Source of the DNA: Bog-756 sp963734435
Lineage (GTDB): Bacteria > Actinomycetota > Acidimicrobiia > Acidimicrobiales > RAAP-2
Reading direction: 5' to 3'
NCBI GenBank assembly: GCA_963734435.1
Contig: CAVTHA010000008.1
Coordinates: forward strand, 186,001-250,000
Length of the DNA: 64,000 bases
Under the pieces are notes generated by a model. The model saw only the letters and a program-made list of their open reading frames with translations, searched no databases and was not told the origin of the DNA. Each line of letters begins with the position of its first letter. Position 1 is the stretch's first letter. Below, piece after piece: positions 34,914-43,040 of this stretch. The translations under genes and the position numbers were made by a program.

Positions 34914-35220
34914 TTGGGGAATGCCTCAGAGCTAAAAGACGGTCATTGCGTGTGGCCCCAACGTGCTCAGGAGCCGTTGGTTTCGGGATCACACCACGGC
35001 CGGACTCGCCAGTCGGTGCGAGCGGAAGACGGTCCACCAACTCGACCCCCCACTTGCAGGGCTGCCTGTGCCCCAGCCTCGGGGTCTGGGATGCATCAGC
35101 CGGGCCAGCTGGACAATTCCCGCTCGTTCCACGTCCTGAGAAAGGGACTCCAAAACCTTGGTGAAGCACCTTGGACCTTTGGATGTTCTAGGGACGGAGT
35201 GATACAAACGAAACTGGGAT
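34914..35220. other. Non-coding stretch
   Basis: About 300 bases between the channel remnant and the MBL hydrolase gene. I see no gene, repeat or promoter that can be supported. Confidence 0.35.
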
Positions 35221-36432
35221 TCAGAAAGATGGCTGACCGTTTCGCACGAGGGCTGCAGCAGAAGCGAGGATGTTGTGCGCGACGAAGGACCGTTCCTGCT
35301 TCGAACGGGTCTCGAGCAGGTCCGCCTTCAGACTGCGGGCTTCCGACACGAGGCCGCCACCGTTGAACAGTACAAAATCTACGAGGTGAAGAGCCCGCTG
35401 AATGTCCTTGATATCGTCCGACCCGTGTAAGGCTCGTGCCCGCTCAAGGATTCCATCAGGCCCCCCAGCCATGGCCACCACCTCCTTTGCGATCTCGGCG
35501 CGGGTACTAGGGAAGAGCATCGAAGGGTTGCCGTCGTACCAACCCATATAGCGCCGCAGGAGATCGCGAACCACGAATGCCGTGCATCCGTAAAGAGGCT
35601 GGAGGTACGAGCTAGATGCGAGCTCTTCGGGTAGTTCCACTTCATTGAGGATCTGCTCTTGCCATTGGCCTGCATTGAGGCGGCGGACCACCTCTCCGTC
35701 GAGGAAGCGAAGTGCCTTCGCGGTCGTAAGTAACATCTCCTGGGCATGATCTCTGAAGACGCCACCATGACCGGAGATGATGGCCGATGGTTCGAGAGCC
35801 GCCATCTCCTCGAGGGCTTCCGCCCACTCCAGGACGTAGCGCTGCACTCGGAACGGAGTGCCTGCATTCGGAAGGGATGACACAATGAAGTCCCCACCGA
35901 CGATGACTTTGGGGCTCGGGATCCAGATCCACGTGTGATCGTCCGTCTCGCCGAGACCATGCCGGCACTCCATTCCCAGATCACCAAGTCGATCGAGAAG
36001 GAGCCGGTCCTCGTATGCAAGGGTAGGTGGGAAGTACCGAGCTTTTCGGACAACGTCTCCCCCGTTAGGACTCCACTTGGCAAACTGAGCGTCGAATGTG
36101 GCCGCCAAATGACCCGCCGTCTTGGCGTACCGCTCGAAGCGTTTGGCAACATTGACGTGGCCCACGATTTCGGGAGGTTCAAGACCCCTCGATGCTGCGT
36201 CCTCCAAAACAGCGGGAGTACCGAACGCGTGGTCGTAGTGCCCGTGCGTATAGATCACGTAGCGAACGGGGAGATCCGTAAGCCGTCTCAACTCCTCGAC
36301 CACGCGAGGACCGTTAGTGAAGAGACCCGGATCAACGACTGCTGCCCCATCGGTCCCAACAAGAATCGTGGTGTTGCCGAAACCAGCAAGGAAATAGACG
36401 CCCGGAGCGACCTCCTGGCCATCTCGCGCCAC
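35221..36432 (-). CDS. MBL-fold hydrolase, alkyl-sulfatase-like
   Basis: About 403 residues. The metal site 'VIYTHGHYDHAFG' (HXHXDH), a second His in 'EIVGHVNVAKRFERY', 'GLGETDDHTWIWIP' and 'IISGHGGVFRDHAQ' define the metallo-beta-lactamase core. The later helical part ('YMGWYDGNPSMLFPSTRAEI', shown in part: 'YMGWYDGNPSMLF') resembles the dimerisation domain of Sdsa1/BDS1 alkyl sulfatases. No sterol-carrier C-terminal domain is seen, so it is shorter than true Sdsa1 and the substrate could be another ester. GTG 36432 (GGGGAAA upstream) is preferred to TTG 36447. Codon use is less GC-biased than its neighbours, suggesting acquisition (inference). Confidence 0.82.
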   Translation of the reverse strand: MARDGQEVAPGVYFLAGFGNTTILVGTDGAAVVDPGLFTNGPRVVEELRRLTDLPVRYVIYTHGHYDHAFGTPAVLEDAASRGLEPPEIVGHVNVAKRFERYAKTAGHLAATFDAQFAKWSPNGGDVVRKARYFPPTLAYEDRLLLDRLGDLGMECRHGLGETDDHTWIWIPSPKVIVGGDFIVSSLPNAGTPFRVQRYVLEWAEALEEMAALEPSAIISGHGGVFRDHAQEMLLTTAKALRFLDGEVVRRLNAGQWQEQILNEVELPEELASSSYLQPLYGCTAFVVRDLLRRYMGWYDGNPSMLFPSTRAEIAKEVVAMAGGPDGILERARALHGSDDIKDIQRALHLVDFVLFNGGGLVSEARSLKADLLETRSKQERSFVAHNILASAAALVRNGQPSF

Positions 36433-36590
36433 TGCTGATTTCCCCAAGCCTCAGGTCCAGCCGTCGTCGTGGAATCGGTTTCGTTGTTCACGGTTCAACG
36501 ATGGCGGCACCGAGCACGGACGTCAAGAGCTCCTGACAGTGCGAGTGAGGTTATGTCGTCATGATCTCCATCGAAGCGACAGTCGATCGC

Positions 36591-37847
36591 TCAGAGCGAG
36601 TCGTGGGAGTTGGGCAGCGACGACGTCTGCCACGTGACCCCCACGCACATCTCGTCGGAGGATCCGTCGCCGAATGTGACGAAATGCGGCGGCGCCTTGC
36701 GGAGGATCGGCAACTCTTGGGCCAGCTTGGGGTCATAGCTGCAGTTGATCTGTATTTGCTCGCCGCGACTCACCGGGATGGGCGCCACGTTGTACGCCTT
36801 TTGGTAGTTGAAGTTGTAGTTCGGGACGTTGAGGATGGTCTTGGCTTGCGGCGTCCCCGGGTTGAGCACCATCGTGAACCCGACCCCCAACAGGTGCATG
36901 TGCGGCTGGATCCTGTCGATGTAGCCGTTCGATCCGACCCGCCACGTGCACGTGGCCGTGTCACCGAGGGGTGGGGCGTCCGGGTTTTCACCACATACCT
37001 GGTCGATGCCCTTGGCCATCACAACGCCGTCGGAGCCGAAGCGCTGGTTCAGATAGTCGAGGGACGCCTGGTAGTTGCACAGCGGCCCAGTCACACCGGC
37101 CGGGCATGGGATGTTCGGCGGGGCGATCAGGTATTGGGACTGCATCGGCAACAGCGGGGTGGCCATCGGTACCGTGTGGAGCACGAGCCCGTTGGTGACC
37201 GGCTTGTCGCCCACCAGCAGGTTGTAGTGCACCTGCTCGATCACCAGACTCCCCTTGGGCAGCGAGATCCCCGTACCGGTGGGGAGCACGTCTTCGCCGT
37301 GCCCGGGCGCCCACACGCTCAGGAAGGGGGTGCTGATGAAAGCGGCGAGCGACGCACCGGGCAGGGCCGGCGCGCCGAAGCACGTCCATCCCTTGCCGCT
37401 GGTGGCCGCATTGGCGGCGAGGGCCTGAGTCGTCATGGAGGGGGGCACCAGGGCGAGCACGGCGTGGTGGACCTCGGGACTGCCCGGTTTGAACTGGCTC
37501 GAGATCACGTACGAGTTCTGGGTGATGTGCGGGTTGACCAAGCTGCAGTGGTAGTCGTCGGTCGTCCCCACGGCCGCCTGGGGCGTGTACTTCGGTGACG
37601 CCACCGACACCGTGGCGACAGACGTTTGTGAGGACGCGTTCGCCTTGCTCGACCCCGAGGTGGCCGCCAGCGCCACCGCGCCGAGCGCGCCCGCCACGAG
37701 CACCACGCAGATGGCCACGATCACGGCCCGCGGCGTGCCCATGGCGCCCGCCAGGTGGCGCCGCTTCGGAGGGACAGGCCCGCGTGAAGCCCCCTCGTCC
37801 GCTCGGTCCGCAGAGTCGGCGTCGGCCTGCTCGATGAGATCGGTCAT
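36591..37847 (-). CDS. PHM/DBH-like copper type II monooxygenase, membrane-anchored
   Basis: 418 residues. An N-terminal cytoplasmic tail and anchor helix ('AVIVAICVVLVAGALGAVAL') are followed by two copper-monooxygenase subdomains. CuH-type ligands are in 'PEVHHAVLALVPP'. CuM-type features are 'LVIEQVHYNLLVGD', 'IDRIQPHMHLLGVGFTM' (HXH) and Met in 'SSDEMCVGVTW'. Disulfide cysteines are also placed as in the family ('IPCPAGVTGPLCNYQ'). Enzymes of this fold hydroxylate C-H bonds using ascorbate or another reductant. The substrate is unknown. ATG 37847 has GGGGAGGGGG just upstream. Confidence 0.8.
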   Translation of the reverse strand: MTDLIEQADADSADRADEGASRGPVPPKRRHLAGAMGTPRAVIVAICVVLVAGALGAVALAATSGSSKANASSQTSVATVSVASPKYTPQAAVGTTDDYHCSLVNPHITQNSYVISSQFKPGSPEVHHAVLALVPPSMTTQALAANAATSGKGWTCFGAPALPGASLAAFISTPFLSVWAPGHGEDVLPTGTGISLPKGSLVIEQVHYNLLVGDKPVTNGLVLHTVPMATPLLPMQSQYLIAPPNIPCPAGVTGPLCNYQASLDYLNQRFGSDGVVMAKGIDQVCGENPDAPPLGDTATCTWRVGSNGYIDRIQPHMHLLGVGFTMVLNPGTPQAKTILNVPNYNFNYQKAYNVAPIPVSRGEQIQINCSYDPKLAQELPILRKAPPHFVTFGDGSSDEMCVGVTWQTSSLPNSHDSL

Positions 37848-38020
37848 AGTCCCCCTCCCCGTCCTGGCACCGACTCGACGTGTTGGGGAACCCCGCCCCA
37901 ACCCGAGTGTGCCTGGTCCGAACGCTAACCCACGCCCGGCCCGAATGCCCTGGTAGCGGGGGGACCCGCCCGGTGGAGCCCTAGGACCCCGGCCCCGGCC
38001 TCCATTGAGGCACCGTCGGG

Positions 38021-38169
38021 GGTTCGAACTTGGTCCCATCACTTCGGACGCCACCTGGCGGTGGACGGATCCATCCGCCGGATCGAGCCCGAACCCAGAC
38101 ATTCGGCGACCGTTCCCCTAGCGACCGTTCCCCTGGTCAGAAGCGCCAAGGCGGGTTCGAACGTAGTCC
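38021..38169 (+). repeat. GGTTCGAAC motifs 6 and 7
   Basis: 38021-38036 (spacer TTG, GTCC) and 38154-38169 (spacer GTA, GTCC). The second runs directly into the tRNA-Ala-like 3' end. Confidence 0.6.
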
Positions 38170-38182
38170 CGTCATCGCCACC
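38165..38182 (+). repeat. Putative attR-like site: imperfect copy of tRNA-Ala 3' end
   Basis: AGTCCCGTCATCGCCACC; one mismatch to 32446-32463. Together with GGGTTCGA at 38153 it resembles a T-arm and acceptor strand with about five extra bases in the loop. Confidence 0.4.
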
Positions 38183-38223
38183 ACGATTCTTACTGGCGAG
38201 AGGGACTGTCTACGAGCCTCCCG

Positions 38224-39259
38224 TCACGGAGTGACGACGTAGGGTTCGCCCCGGTCATCGAAGTCGAGTTTGACGAGGGCGACAGGTCGATCGGTGGGTT
38301 GAGCGAAGAAGGCGCCCGGGTTGTAGGCGATCCAGGCCTGTCCGTCGGTGTCATCGAAGGCATACTCCTCGCCTGGGGCTCCACCTTGGGCATTGCGGCT
38401 CACCAGCTTGACCACTCGTCCGATATGACACGGACCCTCCGCACCGTCACATGGTGTGGTGTAGATCTGATAGGTGGGGTTGTTGACGTCGGTACTGCCG
38501 GCCGAGAAGACCAGCCACCATTGCCCTGTCGTCGAGTTCTGGACCAAGCTGGGCGCCTCGATCATGCCGCTCTCCCAGGGCTGGTCCGATGTCAACAAGG
38601 TGAACCTCGGACCGGCCGGCATCCCATCCGGGCCGATGTGCTGCGAGAGCAACGTCGTGGGCTTCCCCACCACGTTGGCGTTGGTCTTGTCCAACAGCCA
38701 CCATTGGCCGGAGACCCTGGCCATTGCCGGATCGATGTCACCGTTTATGTCGGCGTTACATGGGACTCGTCTCGGGTCAACAGTGAACGGACCGGCCGCC
38801 GTTCTGGCCGTTGCCCGGAACAGACAGACATATCCCTGGGGATCGGCGGTGGCCGCGGTGCTCGCCCACATCGTCCAGACGCCGTCGATGTCCTCGACTT
38901 CGGGGGCCCATGTCGAGAACAGATGGCCGTGCCAGGTCGGCAACACCGGGAGCGCATCTCCCACGTAGTGCCAGGGGCCTGTCACTTTGGGCGACTGCCA
39001 CTCCGGGACGAACGCGAACCACGTCTCTGACGTGAACATCCGGTAGACCCGTGATGCCGGGTCCCACGTGATGGCGGGATCTGCCCGCATGACCGTCGGA
39101 TCGACCACCAAACCAGGCGCCTCGGACGATGCAGGCGGGGCGGGCAGCGAGTCTGCCCGCAGCGAGGCCGGAAAGGCCGCCACCGAGATCACCACAATGG
39201 CGATGCAAAGTCCGCCTCGTGTCTTCAGTGGTCGTCCGACAATGAAGGGGTGACGCCAT
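38224..39259 (-). CDS. Secreted GH43-like beta-propeller glycosidase (start region probably frameshifted)
   Basis: Mature part about 310 residues with five-bladed-propeller features of GH43 arabinan/xylan hydrolases: 'MRADPAITWDPASRVYRMF' (Asp base region), 'HLFSTWAPEVEDIDGVWTMW' (here 'WAPEVEDIDGVWTMWAS'), 'NGDIDPAMARVSGQWWLL' (second Asp) and 'SGMIEAPSLVQNSTTGQWWL' (Glu, acid). The signal peptide core is 'GLCIAIVVISVAAFPASLRAD'-like. No normal start precedes it in frame; an adjacent frame offers ATG 39259 ('MASPLHCRTTTEDTR'), joined by a one-base shift near 39215. Substrate likely plant or microbial arabinoside/xyloside (inference). Confidence 0.72.
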
Positions 39260-39816
39260 CGAGAGGTGGATGTCGGTTCTTGACAAGAACGATCGGGTAG
39301 TAAGGCGGCTTGAACTGCCTGTATCCCATCGGTCCTCTCGTCCTTCCCGGGCACGGGACATGGCGCCGAGTTACCGGATGGAGGACGGTTGACGAACCCG
39401 AGTAGGAAACGCAGTCCGCTCTGCGACTGAGCACCTGCCCTGCCGGACACGAGCTGCTCTGTTGTCAACCGCCCGAGCGCGATCGTCGTTCGGAAAATGG
39501 ACCGCCGCCAAAGGTGGCGGTCCTGGCCCAGGTTCCCCAAGCACTTTTTAATCCCGCGCCCGGTTTTGAGAGCCCACCCTACGTAGGCGCTCCTCCTTTC
39601 AGCCGGGCGGATGGCACCCACTGGCCTTCCCTCTCCACGAGCGTTTGCGGGCCGCTTACGGAGTTCCCGGATGGCGGTGTCTACGAAAGCTCCGGGGCGA
39701 AGCCGAACATGCACCGCCGAAGCTTAGTTAGCATCGTGAACCACTCACACTTCTCTGACACTTCGTTGGTTAGATCGAGTTCTAGCCCTGCGGAACCATG
39801 GTGGGAGGGCCGAATC
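39260..39816. other. Intergenic stretch between divergent secreted hydrolase genes
   Basis: About 550 bases with scattered short frames that lack family similarity. It presumably carries promoters for both genes; none is clear enough to name. Confidence 0.35.
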
Positions 39817-40932
39817 TTGTGGAGCCGATGGAAACTGATTGCGGCGGCCGTGGTCGCGCTGCTCGCATCAGTGATACCGACCGCGGGCGCGGGGTCGACG
39901 ACGCTCTCCTCGCCACCCCCGACCGTCTACTACGTGGCCCTGGGGGACTCGCTCTCGACAGGGGGCGGTGCCGGTCCGGGGCTGGGGTATGTGAACGACA
40001 TCTACGCCACCGTGAGTCCGCACATCCCCGGTTTGCAGCTCGTGAACCTCGGGTGCGCCGGCGACTCGACAACCCGGATGATCTACGGCGGGAACTGTCA
40101 AAACTACAAGACCGGCAACCAGCTTGGTGACGCGGAGGCGTTCCTCCGGGCCCACACCAGCCACGTCGCCTTCGTGACGATCGATGTCGGAGGCGACGAC
40201 GTCGTTGGCTGCGCGGTGAACGGCCCAAGTATCAACCAAACCTGTGTAGCCAATGCCCTGACTGCGGTGCGCCAGAACATGCAGACCATCCTGGCCGGAC
40301 TCCGGTCGGCTGGAGGCGCGGTCCCGATCGTCGGTATGAACTACTACGACCCGATCCTCGCCGCCTGGTACCAGGGGCCGCTGCGCGGCGGGCCGCCGAA
40401 CCCAATGCTTGCGCACGAAAGCCTGGGTGCTCTCCACTCGCTGAACGACGAGCTGGCAACGGCCTACGGAAGCTACGGGGCGCGGGTCGCCAACGTGAAG
40501 AAGACCTATGAGAGCAACGACTGGACCATGACCGGCGCCTACATGGGCCACACCCTGCCCCAGAACGTGGCAAACATCTGCAACTGGACTCACATGTGCA
40601 TGACCGGCCCCGGTAACCCGAACATCCATGCCACCGCTTTCGGCCACTCCCTGATTGCGGCCGACTTCGAGAAGGTCTTGCGTGTCCCCGCCACCATCTC
40701 GGGCGTGCCGCCTGCGGGGTCGGTCGGCGTGCCGTATTCCTTCCAGTACACGGCGGGCGGCTACCCGTCGAGCATGGTCACGCGGGTGGGAAAGCTGCCC
40801 AGGGGACTCAGTCTCTCCTCCACCGGACTCCTCTTCGGAACGCCTAGTCAGCCCGGTTCGTTCACCATCGCCGCCAAGGCGACCGACTCAGCCGGCACGG
40901 CAACAGATACCCAGGTCCTGGTCATCAGCTAA
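39817..40932 (+). CDS. Secreted SGNH/GDSL hydrolase with C-terminal Ig-like domain
   Basis: 371 residues. Signal peptide: 'LIAAAVVALLASVIPTAGAG'. Block I nucleophile 'YVALGDSLSTGGGAG', block II 'LVNLGCAGDST', block III region 'FVTIDVGGDDVVGC' and block V His in 'NIHATAFGHSLIA' define an SGNH esterase/lipase. The last 80 residues ('ISGVPPAGSVGVPYSFQYTA', 'GLLFGTPSQPGSFTIAAKA') are a He_PIG/cadherin-like Ig module. The start is TTG 39817 with GGGAGGGC about eight bases upstream; no better start lies before the signal peptide. Four Cys suggest external disulfides. Confidence 0.88.
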   Translation: MWSRWKLIAAAVVALLASVIPTAGAGSTTLSSPPPTVYYVALGDSLSTGGGAGPGLGYVNDIYATVSPHIPGLQLVNLGCAGDSTTRMIYGGNCQNYKTGNQLGDAEAFLRAHTSHVAFVTIDVGGDDVVGCAVNGPSINQTCVANALTAVRQNMQTILAGLRSAGGAVPIVGMNYYDPILAAWYQGPLRGGPPNPMLAHESLGALHSLNDELATAYGSYGARVANVKKTYESNDWTMTGAYMGHTLPQNVANICNWTHMCMTGPGNPNIHATAFGHSLIAADFEKVLRVPATISGVPPAGSVGVPYSFQYTAGGYPSSMVTRVGKLPRGLSLSSTGLLFGTPSQPGSFTIAAKATDSAGTATDTQVLVIS

Positions 40933-41130
40933 GACTTGGATACGTGCTCAAGCCGTCGGTTGTGTCACGGCAACACCCAGCCGCCAACCCGGATGACCAG
41001 GCCAACTGGATGAGGAGGCAATCATTTTGGGGCTGCCGCGTGACTTTTCAGCACGGGCAGGGTCCTCCGCCAGCGCCAGCGCTAACCTCAGCGGGGTGGG
41101 GCGCCTGTCCCTGGTTTCGAAGCCTGAAAG

Positions 41131-42322
41131 ATGAACCACATGACTCTCGCCTCGGCAGTGCCTGAGCAACTTGCCGTTGTCGACGCTGACTCCCATCTCA
41201 CCGACGTCGACGATCTATGGACGAAGAGGGCCCCCGCGGCCTACAAAAGTGAGATTCTTCACGTTGAAGAGGTCGAGGGAGAGCGCACGTGGGTTATTGA
41301 AGGTACGCCTCTTGGAAAGGCTGGCGGCGGCAGCACCATTGACCGGGCAGGCGTGAAGCATCCATTCCAGGAATCGATGCTCGAGTGGGATTTCGAAAGG
41401 GCCCACGTGGCAGCGTGGGACATCGACGCCCGTCTCGAGGTTCTCGATGACATGGGAATCGAGCACCAGGTCACGTACCCCAACGCTCTGGGATTGGGGG
41501 GTCATGCACTGGCCGATGTGAAGGACCCCGTGCTACGCCGCCTGTGCGTAGAGATCTTCAACGACTCCCGGGCCGAGATACAGAACCGACACGAACAACC
41601 GGCTCTTGCCCATGCCGATACTTCCCGCCTGGGATATCGAGGGATGCGTGCGGGAAGCGCAGCGGGTCGCCGAAATGGGTCTCCGGGGAATCAATATGAC
41701 CTCAGATCCCCAGGACCTCGGCTCGCCGGACCTGGCCAACGTGGCCTGGGACCCTCTGTGGGAGGTCTGCGCCGATCTCGAGCTCCCGATCCACTTCCAC
41801 ATCGGCGCGAGCCTCACGGCAATGAACTTCTTCGGCCAGTACTTCTGGGAGTCCCAGGACGAGTTCGTCAAGCCCGCCATCGGTGGAGCGATGCTCTTCA
41901 TCGGCAACGCCCGGGTGGTGATCAACACCATCTTTGCGGGAATATTCGACCGCTTTCCGAAACTCAAGATGGTTTCCGTAGAGAGCGGGATCGGTTGGGT
42001 GCCCTTCATCCTCGAGACAATGGACTGGGAACTCCCCGAGAACGCACCCGCGCAGGCGGCCGAGCTCGGCAAGGCACCTTCGGAGTACTTCAAGTCGAAC
42101 TGGTACGCCACCATGTGGTTCGAGACGGGCCGCGGGCATCTTCAAGAACTGGTCGACAAGGTCGGCGAAGACAATGTCATGTTCGAAACCGACTTTCCCC
42201 ACCCGACGGCGCTCTGGCCCAAGCCACTCGAGCACGTGCACGAGGCCATGGCAACGCTTCGGCCCGAATCGCGCCGCAAGATCCTCGCCGAGAACGGGAA
42301 GAGGCTCTACCGCCTCGGCTGA
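41131..42322 (+). CDS. Amidohydrolase 2 family protein (frameshifted)
   Basis: About 397 residues when bridged. N-terminal 'AVVDADSHLTDVDDLW' holds the first metal-site region; 'LEVLDDMGIEHQVTYPNAL' follows. The frame shifts near 41584, from 'NDSRAEIQ' to 'TDTNNRLLPMPILPAWD', as the family requires. Then 'EMGLRGINMTSDPQDLGSPD', 'LPIHFHIGASLTAMNFF' (His pair), 'VSVESGIGWVPFILETMDW' and 'VMFETDFPHPTALWP' (Asp). These enzymes include ACMSD-like decarboxylases and hydrolases of aromatic degradation; the substrate is unknown. ATG 41131 or 41140 may start translation. Confidence 0.85.
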
Positions 42323-42573
42323 AGCCAGGGGCCGCGATTGGTGAATTCCCCCCACTGGCGATCACCGAAATGTCCCGCGCTCGAGCGAGTCTGATGGGAC
42401 GTTCCTCTATCGTGTGGTGCGACTCGTGCCCTGTGAGCCACGGTCCGCGTTGGTTGGCGACCCCAAGCTTGCATTGGTGGCAAGCGGGCAATGCCCGCCT
42501 CACGCGTGCCCAGTCGTGCCAGTGAAAAAGGTGCTGATCCGGTCGCTTCGAGCCCCGCCCACACGCTCCGACT
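42323..42573. other. Short non-coding stretch
   Basis: About 250 bases without a supported feature. Confidence 0.35.
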
Positions 42574-42987
42574 TCAGACCCGCAAAACACGCAGTCCGGG
42601 GACGTTGTCGTAGTGATCGTCCTGGGATGCTACGGCCATGCCGTTGGCCATAGCCGTGGCGGCAATCCATGAATCATTGATCGGCATTCGGTTGCCCGCA
42701 TCCCGGAGTGCGAGACGTAGAGTGGCCCAGGCGTGGGCAACTTGCTCGTCGAGCGGTGTGGGATCGGGCGCAGCCACGGCTGACAGAGTCTCCAGTCGTC
42801 GCGCCCGAGTCGGTCCATTCCTTGCCGCCAAGACACCGAGTCGCAGCTCTCCGATTGTGATTACGGAGACCGCGACGTGGTTGGGAGCACGAGAGGACAG
42901 CGGTCGTTCTTGCTGCTCACCGCGGTCCACGCGACGAAGCACAGCGCTGACGTCATTTCGAAGCTCACGTGCACGAATGTCGGCCAC
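42574..42987 (-). pseudogene. Fusion of a Phd/YefM-like antitoxin start to a VapC PIN toxin lacking its N-terminus
   Basis: The first ~24 residues, 'MADIRARELRNDVSAVLRRV' and 'DRGE', are the DNA-binding start of a Phd/YefM antitoxin. From about residue 37, 'NHVAVSVITIGELRLGVLAA' is the second strand/helix of a VapC PIN domain, continuing through 'LRDAGNRMPINDSWIAATAM' (third and fourth acidic positions) to 'ASQDDHYDNVPGLRVLRV'. The rest of the antitoxin and the first PIN strand with its catalytic Asp are missing. The simplest reading is an in-frame deletion across a vapBC-like operon. Toxin activity is unlikely. Confidence 0.75.
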
Positions 42988-43040
42988 GCCTCAACTGTGG
43001 CACTTCTGCCACAACATCGGGCCGGAAAGCCGGAGTGGCT

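Larger units (their letters stand above)
37848..38223. other. Intergenic stretch with T-arm-like repeats and a small tandem duplication
   Basis: About 375 bases without a gene. It holds two GGTTCGAAC-NNN-RTCC motifs (38021, 38154), a 15-base tandem duplication of GCGACCGTTCCCCT at 38106-38134, and a tRNA-Ala-like 3' end at 38165-38182. Confidence 0.6.

Noticed and set aside
37848..38102. N-terminal extension of the copper monooxygenase
   Set aside because: Composition is non-coding, and ATG 37847 has a strong ribosome site just before a plausible anchor sequence.
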